NCBI RefSeq assembly: GCF_001663775.1
Contig: NZ_KV467168.1
Coordinates: 2,481,836-2,545,835, forward strand
DNA length: 64,000 bases
Direction: 5' to 3'
DNA from: Arthrobacter sp. B6
GTDB lineage: Bacteria; Actinomycetota; Actinomycetes; Actinomycetales; Micrococcaceae
Shown here: positions 43,601 to 52,051 of the stretch, in pieces
How the letters are laid out: every line of letters begins with the position of its first letter
Numbering within the stretch: position 1 is the first letter of the stretch
The notes under the pieces: model-generated
Told to the model about the DNA's origin: nothing
The model's input: the letters and a program-made list of their open reading frames with translations, nothing else
The model's database searches: none
Made by a program: the position numbers and the translations under genes

Positions 43601-46600
43601 CACGGCACTGCCTACACAGCCACAGTCAGCGGTGCTGCCAACGCGGCGGGGCAGGTCATGACGTCACCGCATTCCTGGAGCTTCACCACGGCCGCCGCAC
43701 CTGCTGCCTGCCCGTGCTCTGTCTTCAGCCCAACGGCCGTTCCGGCTGTCGCGTCAGAAAACGACACCAATGGCGTCGAACTGGGCATGAAATTCCGCTC
43801 GGACGTCGCGGGCAATGTCACCGGGGTGCGTTTCTACAAGGGAACGGCCAACACCGGAACCCATACCGGTCACCTGTGGTCCGGGACCGGGACGCTGCTT
43901 GCGTCCGTCACATTCACCGGCGAGAGTGCTTCCGGCTGGCAACAGGCGAACTTCTCCAGCCCCGTGAATATCGCGGCGAATACCACTTACGTGGTTTCCT
44001 ACCACGCGCCCGTTGGCCGCTACGCAGCCAACAGCGGATTCTTCAGTACGTCCACGGACAGGGGCCCGCTCCATGGCCTGGCCAGTGGAACGGACGGGCC
44101 AAACGGAGTTTACCGCTACGGCGCTTCAGGTTTTCCCAACCAGAGCTACAACAACACGAACTACTGGGTGGACGTGGTCTTCAACAACACACCGTCCAGC
44201 CCGGCACCCGCCGTCACCTCGGTGACGCCAGCGAACGCCGCAACGGGCGTTCCGGTTGAGGTCAAACCCACTGTCTCCTTCAACCAGGCCGTGACCCCCT
44301 CGTCTGTGGTGTTCTCCGTGAGGGATGCCGCCAATGCCGCGGTTGCCGGTTCCCTGGCCTACGACGCGGCGACCAACACCTCTACGTTCACGCCGGCGGC
44401 GGCACTTTCTCACAGCACCACGTACACGGCGACGGTCAGCGGGGCCACCAACGCCGCCGGGCAGTCTATGAGTCAGCCATACTCCTGGACGTTCACAACC
44501 GCCGCGGCGGCCGTGCTGCCTGCTGTTTCCTCGGTGGTGCCGGCGAATAACGCCACATCCGTGGCGGTGGGCGTGAAGCCCGCGGCGACGTTCAACCAGG
44601 CGGTGACGCCATCGTCTGTGGTGTTCTCCGTGAGGGACGCCGCCAATGCCGCGGTTACCGGTTCCCTGGCCTACGACGCGGCGACCAACACGTCTACGTT
44701 CACGCCGGCGGCGGCACTTTCTCACAGCACCACGTACACGGCGACGGTCAGCGGGGCCACCAACGCCGCCGGGCAGTCTATGAGTCAGCCATACTCCTGG
44801 ACGTTCACAACCGCCGCGGCGGCCGTGCTGCCTGCTGTTTCCTCGGTGGTGCCGGCGAATAACGCCACATCCGTGGCGGTGGGCGTGAAGCCCGCGGCGA
44901 CGTTCAACCAGGCGGTGACGCCATCGTCTGTGGTGTTCTCCGTGAGGGACGCCGCCAATGCCGCGGTTGCCGGTTCCCTGGCCTACGACGCGGCGACCAA
45001 CACCTCTACGTTCACGCCGGCGGCGGCACTTTCTCACAGCACCACGTACACGGCGACGGTCAGCGGGGCCACCAACGCCGCCGGGCAGTCTATGAGTCAG
45101 CCATTCTCCTGGACGTTCACAACCGCCGCGGCGGCCGTGCTGCCTGCTGTTTCCTCGGTGGTGCCGGCGAATAACGCCACATCCGTGGCGGTGGGCGTGA
45201 AGCCCGCGGCGACGTTCAACCAGGCGGTGACGCCATCGTCTGTGGTGTTCTCCGTGAGGGACGCCGCCAATGCCGCGGTTACCGGTTCCCTGGCCTACGA
45301 CGCGGCGACCAACACGTCTACGTTCACGCCGGCGGCGGCACTTTCCTACAGCACCACGTACACGGCGACGGTCAGCGGGGCCACCAACGCGAGCGGCCAG
45401 ACCATGAGCGCGCCGCACTCCTGGACGTTCACAACCGCCGCAGCTCCGGCTGCATGCCCCTGCTCGGTCTTCAGCCCGAGCGCTGTCCCGGCAACTGTCG
45501 TGAATGATGATGCCAACGACGTCGAGCTCGGGATGAAGTTCCGGTCCGATGTGCCAGGCACTGTCAATGGCGTGCGTTTCTACAAGGGCAGTTCAAACAC
45601 CGGGACGCATACGGGTCATCTTTGGTCAGCGACCGGAAGTCTTTTGGCATCCGTCACCTTCGTTGATGAGACAGCGTCCGGCTGGCAAGAGGCGCTGTTC
45701 TCAGCACCGATCCCCATAGCCGCGAACACCACTTACGTCGTGTCGTACTACGCGCCGGAAGGCTTCTACTCCTCGAACAGCGGCTACTTTGGCACTTCTG
45801 CGGACAGGGCGCCGCTGCATGGACTGGCCGCAGGCATTGACGGAGCCAATGGCGTCTACCGCTATGGGGCTTCCGCCTTCCCCACCGACAGCTACAACAA
45901 CACCAATTACTGGGTGGATGTTGTGTTCAGCACGAGCCCGGATGGCGCCGCTCCCGCCGTGGCGGCAGTCTCGCCTGCCAACAACGCCACTGCGGTAGCG
46001 GAGGGAGTGAAGCCGGCGGCAACGTTCAACCAGGCTGTCACCGGTTCCTCCGTGGTGTTTACGCTCAAGGATGCTGCCGGGACGGCCGTGGCGGGTTCGG
46101 TGGCACACGACGCTGCGACGAATACGTCCACGTTCACTCCCGCCAGTGTGCTGGCGTTCAGCACCGCCTACACCGCAACCGTCAGTGGTGCCAGCAACGC
46201 TGACGGTGCGTCCATGAGTACCCCCTTCTCCTGGAGTTTCACCACCAGGGCAGCGCCCGCAGCATGCCCCTGCAGCGTCTTCAGTCCGACGTCGGTACCC
46301 GCCACGGCAAACACGAACGATAAACGTGCCGTGGAAGTGGGCATGAAGTTCCGCTCCGACGTAGCCGGAACGGTCACGGGCGTCCGGTTCTTCAAGGGCA
46401 GCACCAATACGGGGACGCACGTCGGCCACCTTTGGTCACGCACGGGGACTCTGTTGGCCTCCGTCACCTTTACCGGCGAAACAGGCTCAGGCTGGCAGCA
46501 GGCCATGTTCTCCTCGCCTGTTGCAATCTCGGCCAACACCACCTACGTCGTGTCCTACTACGCGCCCGTGGGCTCCTATTCATCAACCAGGGACTACTTC

Positions 46601-46750
46601 ACCAGCGCCGCCGACAGCCCTCCCCTTCATGGCTTGGCGAGCGGTGTTGATGGGGCCAACGGTGTCTACCGCTATGGCACAACCGGCTTCCCCACGGACA
46701 GCTTCAGGAGCACCAACTACTGGGTTGATGTCGTTTTCAACCGGTCCTAG
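40613..46750 (+). CDS. Giant secreted multidomain protein: dimethylformamidase-like, Ig-like and DUF4082 repeats
   Basis: 2,045 residues from ATG 40613, after GGAG. Signal peptide (about 1-44; LILALIVSTLSIAA, cleavage near ARAAG). Residues about 52-540 resemble the N,N-dimethylformamidase large-subunit-like domain (SVGHDEYWTAEQR, FSGNEMFWRTRW). An Ig-like domain (about 552-645) is followed by DUF4082 at about 652-817, 1033-1194, 1614-1774 and 1883-2045, each with CPC at its start and NYWVDVVF-type end. Seven Big_5-type Ig domains (SPANNATGVAV..TFNQAVT..WTFTTA) lie between. No LPXTG or membrane anchor is seen. Probably a wall- or glycan-associated enzyme or adhesin; the substrate is unknown. 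The next gene starts 55 bases on. Confidence 0.85.
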   Translation: MKSAPGLFPRRILKQGVPALILALIVSTLSIAADPSLLAPARAAGPCDAPVVSKVACENTQPGSPASEWQVAGAGSSTIQGYATSMSVNVGQTVTFKVKTTASAYRVDIYRLGYYQGLGARKVAANILPSVPLPQSQPNCLTYSATGLIDCGNWAVSASWQVPASAVSGVYLARLVRTDVSAASVIPFVVRDDAAHSDLLFQTSDSTWQAYNTYGGNSLYGCTVACPPGNPQAYKAAFKVSYNRPFTTAGEAQGQNWLMYAEYPMIRFIEANGYDVSYMSGLDVSTKAPLLLNHKAFLSVGHDEYWTAEQRANVEAARDAGVHLAFFSGNEMFWRTRWEPSSAGTATAGRTIASYKDTHFNGPTDPVSWTGTWRDPRYGTATGGGNPENALTGQYFVVNSGTTDIEVPAAFKQLRLWRNTSIPSLANGASATLGAGSGTLGYEWDIDADNGFRPPGQFRLSHTTSTTAEVFTDYGSSTQHGGTATHNLTMYKATSGALVFGAGTIQWSWGLDSYTTGKAVDRNMQQATVNLFADMGSQPATLTSGLVAAQPSADTVAPTSAVTSPAAGATVADSTILTVSGTASDTGGVVAGVEVSTDGGTTWRRANGTTNWSYSWNAHGSPTSVLRSRAVDDSGNLESGSPGVPVNVACPCSLSGLNFAPAAPDSGDTGSIEVGAKFYSDVAGTISSVRFFKSAKNTGTHVGSVWSAAGQRLASATFTGESATGWQTATLSPPLAITANTHYVVSYFAPSGHYAQDLGYFYNNPSPTGGSNSLDSAPLHFTRSLPGAPNGFYRYASTSSFPDLMYDAEYYWVDVVFTPSGTVAPAVSSVSPVNNASGVAVSTKPAVTFNQAVTAGSVAFTLKNAAGATVGGSLAHDAATNTSTFTPTNVLEYSTAYTATVSGARNSAGQTMAAPYTWTFTTAPPPAAPSVSSVSPANNATGVAVDVKPTATFNQAVTGSSVVFGVKGPNGSTVAGSVVHDAATNTSTFTPAAVLAHGTAYTATVSGAANAAGQVMTSPHSWSFTTAAAPAACPCSVFSPTAVPAVASENDTNGVELGMKFRSDVAGNVTGVRFYKGTANTGTHTGHLWSGTGTLLASVTFTGESASGWQQANFSSPVNIAANTTYVVSYHAPVGRYAANSGFFSTSTDRGPLHGLASGTDGPNGVYRYGASGFPNQSYNNTNYWVDVVFNNTPSSPAPAVTSVTPANAATGVPVEVKPTVSFNQAVTPSSVVFSVRDAANAAVAGSLAYDAATNTSTFTPAAALSHSTTYTATVSGATNAAGQSMSQPYSWTFTTAAAAVLPAVSSVVPANNATSVAVGVKPAATFNQAVTPSSVVFSVRDAANAAVTGSLAYDAATNTSTFTPAAALSHSTTYTATVSGATNAAGQSMSQPYSWTFTTAAAAVLPAVSSVVPANNATSVAVGVKPAATFNQAVTPSSVVFSVRDAANAAVAGSLAYDAATNTSTFTPAAALSHSTTYTATVSGATNAAGQSMSQPFSWTFTTAAAAVLPAVSSVVPANNATSVAVGVKPAATFNQAVTPSSVVFSVRDAANAAVTGSLAYDAATNTSTFTPAAALSYSTTYTATVSGATNASGQTMSAPHSWTFTTAAAPAACPCSVFSPSAVPATVVNDDANDVELGMKFRSDVPGTVNGVRFYKGSSNTGTHTGHLWSATGSLLASVTFVDETASGWQEALFSAPIPIAANTTYVVSYYAPEGFYSSNSGYFGTSADRAPLHGLAAGIDGANGVYRYGASAFPTDSYNNTNYWVDVVFSTSPDGAAPAVAAVSPANNATAVAEGVKPAATFNQAVTGSSVVFTLKDAAGTAVAGSVAHDAATNTSTFTPASVLAFSTAYTATVSGASNADGASMSTPFSWSFTTRAAPAACPCSVFSPTSVPATANTNDKRAVEVGMKFRSDVAGTVTGVRFFKGSTNTGTHVGHLWSRTGTLLASVTFTGETGSGWQQAMFSSPVAISANTTYVVSYYAPVGSYSSTRDYFTSAADSPPLHGLASGVDGANGVYRYGTTGFPTDSFRSTNYWVDVVFNRS
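44201..45448 (+). repeat. Four tandem 312-bp coding repeats (Ig-like domains 3-6)
   Basis: GTGCTGCCTGCTGTTTCC recurs at 44513, 44825 and 45137, exactly 312 bases (104 codons) apart. Units are nearly identical at base level. Units 3 and 5 share GTTGCCGG and ACCTCTACG, units 4 and 6 share GTTACCGG and ACGTCTACG, which points to duplication of a 624-bp two-domain block. Unit 3 is diverged in its first third. Confidence 0.92.
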
Positions 46751-46805
46751 AGCTGCGGACTGCATCACCGTTTCTTAGCCCAGTCCCAACGAAAGGCGAA
46801 GCAAC

Positions 46806-49526
46806 ATGACCCTGTCAGGTTCCCTCCGGGGACTCCAGCACGCGGCATTGCTGCGGCCGGTGCGCCAGCGTCCGGCTCTGACCCGCCAGACCGACGAACG
46901 TGAAGCACGGCGTGGCGCCGGTGAGGGGGTGACGCTTGGGGGCGTCCCAGTTAAGCTCCTGGAGTTCGATGAAGCCGTGGACCTGATCATTGAGAGGGCA
47001 GTCAACGAAGGATTACGGCCCCTCGGCATTGCTTCGGCCAACCTCGACCATATAAAGCACTTTGGTCAGGGCAGCCGGTGGGAGGACACCCTGGAACGCC
47101 AAACGTCGGTTGAATGGTTGACGCTCCTCGATGGTGCTCCGTTGGTGACCCAGGCGGAAAACATCACGGGACGGCCATGGCCCCGGCTTGCTGGCAGTGA
47201 CCTCATCTGGCCGGTCCTTGACGTAGCAGAAGCCAAGGGACTCACCGTTGGCTTCGTGGGTGGGACACCGGAAGTGCATGCACAGATTAGGGATAGGTTC
47301 GCGACCGCTCATCATGAACTGAAGGTAGCCGGCTGGTGGGCACCGGAGCGCAGTTCCCTCTCGGATGCCGAGGCCTCGGAAGCCTTGGCAGCCGAGATTC
47401 GGGAATCAGGGCCTGACATCCTGGTGGTCTGCCTCGGCAAGCCCCGCCAGGAGCTTTGGATCTCTGAATATGGACACTTGACCGGTGCCAAGGTGATGCT
47501 CGCCTTTGGCGCGGTTGTGGATTTCCTCGCTGGAAGGGTCCGGAGGGCACCAAGCACTGTGCGCCGCCTGGGCATGGAATGGGCGTGGAGGCTGGCTCTC
47601 GAGCCCCGCCGCCTTGCTAACCGCTACCTTGTGGATGGTCCCGAGGCCTACGTCAGGCTCCGGCGGTTCAGCGGAGCCGTTCGCAGTGACGGCAATGCCA
47701 GCATCCCTATCGCGGCAGCGGGGCCCTTCAAAGCAGGGGTTCGCGCAGCTCCTGGAACCAGTGGAAGCTTCCTACCTGTTTCGCAACATACCGATGTCGC
47801 TGTGCTTGTTGTGACCTACAACAGCGAAAAAGACATTCCCGGGCTGCTTAAGAGCCTGCGGACAGAAACCACAGACCAGTCCATAAAGGTGATTGTGGCC
47901 GACAACTCACCGACACCAGCGACACTGCGGATGCTGGCCGACGAGACTGATGTTTTTGCGTTCCCCACTGGCGGAAACCTGGGTTACGCCGGCGCCATCA
48001 ACGCGGCCATGACCGAGGCGGGCACGGCAGATGCGTACCTCGTGCTCAATCCCGACATGCGGGTTCGACCTGGCTCGGTCGCTGCGCTTAGGGGACGAAT
48101 GTCTTCCTCCGGAGCGGGCGTGGTGGTTCCACTATTACTCGACGACGACGGAACCGTGTACCCGTCGCTGCGGCGGGAGCCCAGCGTATCCCGGGCAATT
48201 GGCGACGCCGTCATGGGGAGCAAGCTGCCTGGGCGTCCAGGGTGGATGTCCGAGATTGACTTCGACACCGAAAGTTATGCCCACCCGCACAAGGTGGATT
48301 GGGCAACAGGGGCCGCTCTGCTGATTAGGGCAGATGTCGCGGAGAAGGTGGGCAACTGGGACGAAGAGTACTTCCTCTACTCGGAGGAAACGGACTTTCT
48401 CCACCGAGTGCGCGCAACGGGCTCTGAAGTATGGTTTGAGCCCCATGCCCGCATGGTCCACTGCCGGGGAGCGTCAGGATCTTCTCCCGCGTTGGACGCG
48501 CTTTTGGCCGCCAACAGGATCAGGTACATCCGCAAGTTCCGACCAATGGGCTACGCCCGTGCATTCCGGGCAGCCGTGCTGCTCTCTGCGCTGCTGCGCA
48601 CGCCGTTGCCACACGGCGGGGAAATCCTCGCCGCCATGGCCCGCGAGAAGCGTTGGGACCGGCTTCCGCACGCCGCCCGCTATGAGGAACCCGCCGACTG
48701 TCACAGCCGCATTCCAACGGGTGCGGTGATCATCCCCGCCCATAACGAGGCCTCGGTGATCCGCCGGACCCTTGAAGGGCTTTCGGGCTCTGTTGCCGCG
48801 GGTGCGCTGGAAGTCATCGTTGCCTGTAACGGTTGCGAGGACGCGACAGCAGCCATTGCACGCTCATTCCCTGGCGTCCATGTCATTGACGTGCCGGAGG
48901 CATCCAAGGTCGCAGCCCTGAACGCGGGAGACGCAGCTGCCACCCGGTGGCCCAGGCTTTATCTGGATGCCGACGTCGAGCTACCCGTCGAAGCGTTGTA
49001 CACCACCCTCGAACTGTTGTCCCGCGGCGGCACCGTACTATGCGCCAGGCCTACCTTCGTCTATGACACCGACGGCGCGACCTGGCCCGTTCGCGCATAT
49101 TACCGTGCGCGGCAGCGCCTGCCGCTGACTTCGCAATCGATATGGGGTGCAGGTGTCTACGGCCTCAATCGGGCCGGCCATGACAAACTTGGACATTTTC
49201 CAGCCGTGACGGCCGATGACTGCTTCATAGACCGGCTCTTTAGCGAGACGGAGAAAGCGATCCTTGAAGGCGCCCCTGTGACAGTCAGGACGCCGCGATC
49301 GGCGAGGGCGCTGCTGGCCACCCTGAAAAGGGTGTACCGCGGCAATGCGGAATTGCGCGGGATGGAAGGGTCGCACACGCGCCAGACGGTGCGCGAACTC
49401 ACCAGGACCGTTCACGGACCCTTCTCCGCTATTGATGCGGCCGCCTATACAGCCTTTGCGCTGCTAGGACGCTTGTCTCCGCGTCACCGCGACGTTTGGG
49501 AGCGCGACGACTCCAGCCGAGGCTGA
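46806..49526 (+). CDS. Three-domain glycosyltransferase fusion: WecG/TagA/CpsF + GT2 + GT2
   Basis: 906 residues. Domain 1 (about 45-275) is a WecG/TagA/CpsF enzyme: SANLDHI, the VVCLGKPRQELW motif and GAVVDFLAGRVRRAP. Domain 2 (about 330-610) is a rhamnosyltransferase-like GT2: VLVVTYNSEKDIPGLLKSL, GGNLGYAGAINAAM, LNPDMRV and YSEETDFLHR. Domain 3 (about 638-830) is another GT2: VIIPAHNEASVIRRTLEGL, LYLDADVEL and TADDCFIDRLF. Together it could add a ManNAc-type sugar to a lipid-linked primer and two further residues. ATG 46806 follows GAAAGGCGA. It faces the minus-strand polysaccharide genes. Confidence 0.88.
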   Translation: MTLSGSLRGLQHAALLRPVRQRPALTRQTDEREARRGAGEGVTLGGVPVKLLEFDEAVDLIIERAVNEGLRPLGIASANLDHIKHFGQGSRWEDTLERQTSVEWLTLLDGAPLVTQAENITGRPWPRLAGSDLIWPVLDVAEAKGLTVGFVGGTPEVHAQIRDRFATAHHELKVAGWWAPERSSLSDAEASEALAAEIRESGPDILVVCLGKPRQELWISEYGHLTGAKVMLAFGAVVDFLAGRVRRAPSTVRRLGMEWAWRLALEPRRLANRYLVDGPEAYVRLRRFSGAVRSDGNASIPIAAAGPFKAGVRAAPGTSGSFLPVSQHTDVAVLVVTYNSEKDIPGLLKSLRTETTDQSIKVIVADNSPTPATLRMLADETDVFAFPTGGNLGYAGAINAAMTEAGTADAYLVLNPDMRVRPGSVAALRGRMSSSGAGVVVPLLLDDDGTVYPSLRREPSVSRAIGDAVMGSKLPGRPGWMSEIDFDTESYAHPHKVDWATGAALLIRADVAEKVGNWDEEYFLYSEETDFLHRVRATGSEVWFEPHARMVHCRGASGSSPALDALLAANRIRYIRKFRPMGYARAFRAAVLLSALLRTPLPHGGEILAAMAREKRWDRLPHAARYEEPADCHSRIPTGAVIIPAHNEASVIRRTLEGLSGSVAAGALEVIVACNGCEDATAAIARSFPGVHVIDVPEASKVAALNAGDAAATRWPRLYLDADVELPVEALYTTLELLSRGGTVLCARPTFVYDTDGATWPVRAYYRARQRLPLTSQSIWGAGVYGLNRAGHDKLGHFPAVTADDCFIDRLFSETEKAILEGAPVTVRTPRSARALLATLKRVYRGNAELRGMEGSHTRQTVRELTRTVHGPFSAIDAAAYTAFALLGRLSPRHRDVWERDDSSRG

Positions 49527-49784
49527 AGCAATACATGCGGCATGTCGCACAGGCCGGCGTTCAGCGGCACACGTGCTGGTTATGCTCTTGGAATGACGGC
49601 AGATGAGCGACGCCAGATGATGGGCGGATTACCTGTGGTCGGATAAGTCATCGTGGGCGCCACCCGGAACAGTGCTCCGATCCTGCCATCAAACCGCCAG
49701 CCGTCATATACGTCCGCCGCCGCTGCCCACACAGTGCGTCCGCCACCGACGCCTGCACACACCCTGACGCGACCTATAAGCCAG

Positions 49785-51113
49785 CTAGGGCATGCAAAGC
49801 CCTGCGGCTCCTTCGATCTTGTATATATGGACAGAGTTTCCGTCTTCAAAGGAATCCTGGAACGATCCTTTCTCCATCATGATCGTTCGGTCTTCGTCAA
49901 CCACACTGACGGTCCCTCCGCCCTTTGCCAGGCACGGCAGTTCAAAGAGTGTCTCGTGGCCGGATGCTTGTGCGGAGCCAGCGAATATGAAGAGAGAGCC
50001 ATCATGGACTTTGACGGCGGTGTCGACATCATCCGTGTGTGTCACGGCATCATCGAGGAAGGGCGCATTTAGTACGGGTGCAAGCCCAGCCAATTGGCGA
50101 TTCAATTCACCGACCGCCGTCCTGACCTTTTCACCACACGGATCCCGAAGTACGTGAAACGACCGACAGTCCCCGCCGAAGCTGTGGTTAAAGTAAACAA
50201 TTCCCCTTGCCCCGTGAATGATACTGCTCCAAACCGCCGCACGAATTTGTGCGCTTGTCACCGGTTCGATGGAATTTTCGAACGGTTGGCCAACTTCGAT
50301 AAACGCCCAGACAGGTTTGGTGCCTGCCGGCCGCACAAGGGATCGAACCCGGTCAACAGTCCAGCCGTAATTCGCTGCGAGCCTGCATTCATTTTCTGCC
50401 AAGCCCCGATCCCCTTCGAGCAGCGCGCCGCCTTCACTCTGCCCGCAAATGTTGGGATCGGTGAACCAATAGTTGTCGGCAGACACGACGTCCTGGAATT
50501 CATTGACGAAGACGGCAGCTTCATCGTCCGACTCCCAAAATGTGACGCCCTTGCCATAGTTTGCGTAAGTCATCTTGGAACTGTCCACTGCATCTGAAAG
50601 CTGGCGCTGCAGGGTATATCCACATTTGGTGCCATCGGGAGTGCAGGCGGGCCCCTGACCCGGCCAGTTGCCGGTCCATAAAGCGTCACCTGGGCCAGCC
50701 CACATATCAGGCTCATCGGCCAGCACAGCCCCGTTGTCTTTATCGGAGGGATAGCTCGACAAGACATGCGGATCGTCCTGGCCCAGTATTTCGAGATTCG
50801 AGTCAGCGGTGAGATCAACGTAGAGGTTGATTCCGACGGCCTTGTCTACGTTGATTTCCTCCCGGGATTTCACGCTCTCCAGCCAGACCCCTGTAGGAAA
50901 GTAATCAGCCGCGGTTGGCAAGGGATTGTCGAACTGGCCATAGTAGCCCGGACCCCCGTCTATGGGGCGCAATGTTCGTGGACCGGCAGCTTCGTTTCTT
51001 TCAGTTGCAAGTTTGCCGGGCTCGTTAGCACCACTCCCCAGGCAGCCAGAAACGAGGACTGCCGTAACAGCCAAAGCAACAATAAGTTCAATATGGTTTC
51101 GTCGTGTTCGCAT
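49785..51113 (-). CDS. Secreted glycosidase-like lipoprotein (TIM-barrel type, function uncertain)
   Basis: 442 residues from ATG 51113, preceded by GGGGAG. A lipoprotein signal ends LVSGC with the lipid Cys at residue 24. The body (PTGVWLESVKSREEINVDKA, INLYVDLTAD, VLADEPDMW, VWAFIEVGQPFEN, GARGIVYFNHSFGG) has the alternating strand pattern and acidic residues of glycoside hydrolase TIM barrels. I cannot name the family or catalytic acids with certainty. A C-terminal beta domain ends at SVHIYKIEGAAGLCMP. It is last in the polysaccharide operon, 32 bases after the Wzz-like gene, and may trim the polymer. It is followed by 258 bases without a gene before the convergent glycosyltransferase fusion. 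Confidence 0.65.
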   Translation of the reverse strand: MRTRRNHIELIVALAVTAVLVSGCLGSGANEPGKLATERNEAAGPRTLRPIDGGPGYYGQFDNPLPTAADYFPTGVWLESVKSREEINVDKAVGINLYVDLTADSNLEILGQDDPHVLSSYPSDKDNGAVLADEPDMWAGPGDALWTGNWPGQGPACTPDGTKCGYTLQRQLSDAVDSSKMTYANYGKGVTFWESDDEAAVFVNEFQDVVSADNYWFTDPNICGQSEGGALLEGDRGLAENECRLAANYGWTVDRVRSLVRPAGTKPVWAFIEVGQPFENSIEPVTSAQIRAAVWSSIIHGARGIVYFNHSFGGDCRSFHVLRDPCGEKVRTAVGELNRQLAGLAPVLNAPFLDDAVTHTDDVDTAVKVHDGSLFIFAGSAQASGHETLFELPCLAKGGGTVSVVDEDRTIMMEKGSFQDSFEDGNSVHIYKIEGAAGLCMP

Positions 51114-51145
51114 TATCTTGCTCCCCGATAGCCCCTGAGAACGCG

Positions 51146-52051
51146 TCACCTGACACGCGCGTCTTCGCGAAATGAAACTAACTCACTAGCTTCGCCCGAC
51201 CGGGCCCCATCAGCCGCGCCCGCTCCGCTAACGATTGCTGGAGCCGGAACAACGCTTGGTTCTACCGGCGGACTGGCTTGGCTCTTCCGCGTCGAACGGC
51301 GTGACATGGGCTGAAGAGTGCGGTCAGGTTCGGGCTCAGGGTCGGGCTTGCCGCGCGCAGGTGCCTCACCGGGCCCGGAAGCGGCCGTTTCTCCTGATGG
51401 ATTATCCGGACGCCGACCTTGACGCCTTATCTTCACCGACCGCGCCACCGAGACAGCGCCGAACAGTAGGACGCTGCCGGCGATTCCGACCATGATGAGG
51501 GAGCGCAGCCGATTGGAGAACAGTTCCTTTGCAGGACCAGGGCCGCGAACAAGGATGGTGGTATAGAGGTAACGATCATCTGCGCCATTGATCTTCTGAA
51601 CAGAGTTCAGGGTGGATGTGAATTGATCGCCTACCAGTTTGGCCGTCGCTACGGCCTCGGTTTCCACGTCAGAGGAAGCGCTGACCGTGACCAAGCCCAT
51701 GCCGAGGCTGGCAACAGGGGCAATCTTGTAGTTAGTCGCGAACCCGGCTTCCTTGAGTTGGTCGACGTACGCTGGATCGGTGAGTTTGGTGATCACCACC
51801 TGCGCCAACAAGGAACTGTCGTTGCTTCTCAGGTAGGGATTATCCGAGTTTAACTTCGCCAGCGCCGAGTCTTGCTCCAATTCCATGGCAGTGGGCGTGT
51901 CAGGTGCGGCCAGCGCATATGATACTGATGCTTCGTAGGTTCGTGGCGCAAACAGGTACACGTAGACGCATGCCACACATGTCAGGACGATCACGGGCAA
52001 GGCCACCCATTTATGGCGCCAGACAGTGGCCAGGACTGTTAACGGGTCCAT
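51146..52051 (-). CDS. Wzz-like polysaccharide chain-length/co-polymerase protein
   Basis: 301 residues. TM1 near residues 13-33 (WVALPVIVLTCVACVYVYLF), an extracytoplasmic region of about 150 residues starting RTYEASVSYALAAPD, TM2 near 188-206 (IMVGIAGSVLLFGAVSVA), then a Pro/Ala/Arg-rich cytoplasmic tail of about 95 residues. No tyrosine kinase domain or partner is present in the window. Such proteins set polymer length in Wzx/Wzy systems. The start overlaps the polymerase gene by 13 bases. Confidence 0.82.
   Translation of the reverse strand: MDPLTVLATVWRHKWVALPVIVLTCVACVYVYLFAPRTYEASVSYALAAPDTPTAMELEQDSALAKLNSDNPYLRSNDSSLLAQVVITKLTDPAYVDQLKEAGFATNYKIAPVASLGMGLVTVSASSDVETEAVATAKLVGDQFTSTLNSVQKINGADDRYLYTTILVRGPGPAKELFSNRLRSLIMVGIAGSVLLFGAVSVARSVKIRRQGRRPDNPSGETAASGPGEAPARGKPDPEPEPDRTLQPMSRRSTRKSQASPPVEPSVVPAPAIVSGAGAADGARSGEASELVSFREDARVR

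Noticed and set aside
44126..45418. 430-codon antisense frame with long Arg/His-rich repeats
   Set aside because: It is the reverse reading of the 312-bp Ig-domain repeats in the giant secreted protein, not an independent gene.
49580..49849. Minus-strand 89-codon frame after the glycosidase-like gene, as a frameshifted tail
   Set aside because: The glycosidase-like protein ends with a plausible final strand (VHIYKIEG), and the alternate frame shows no related domain or ribosome binding site.
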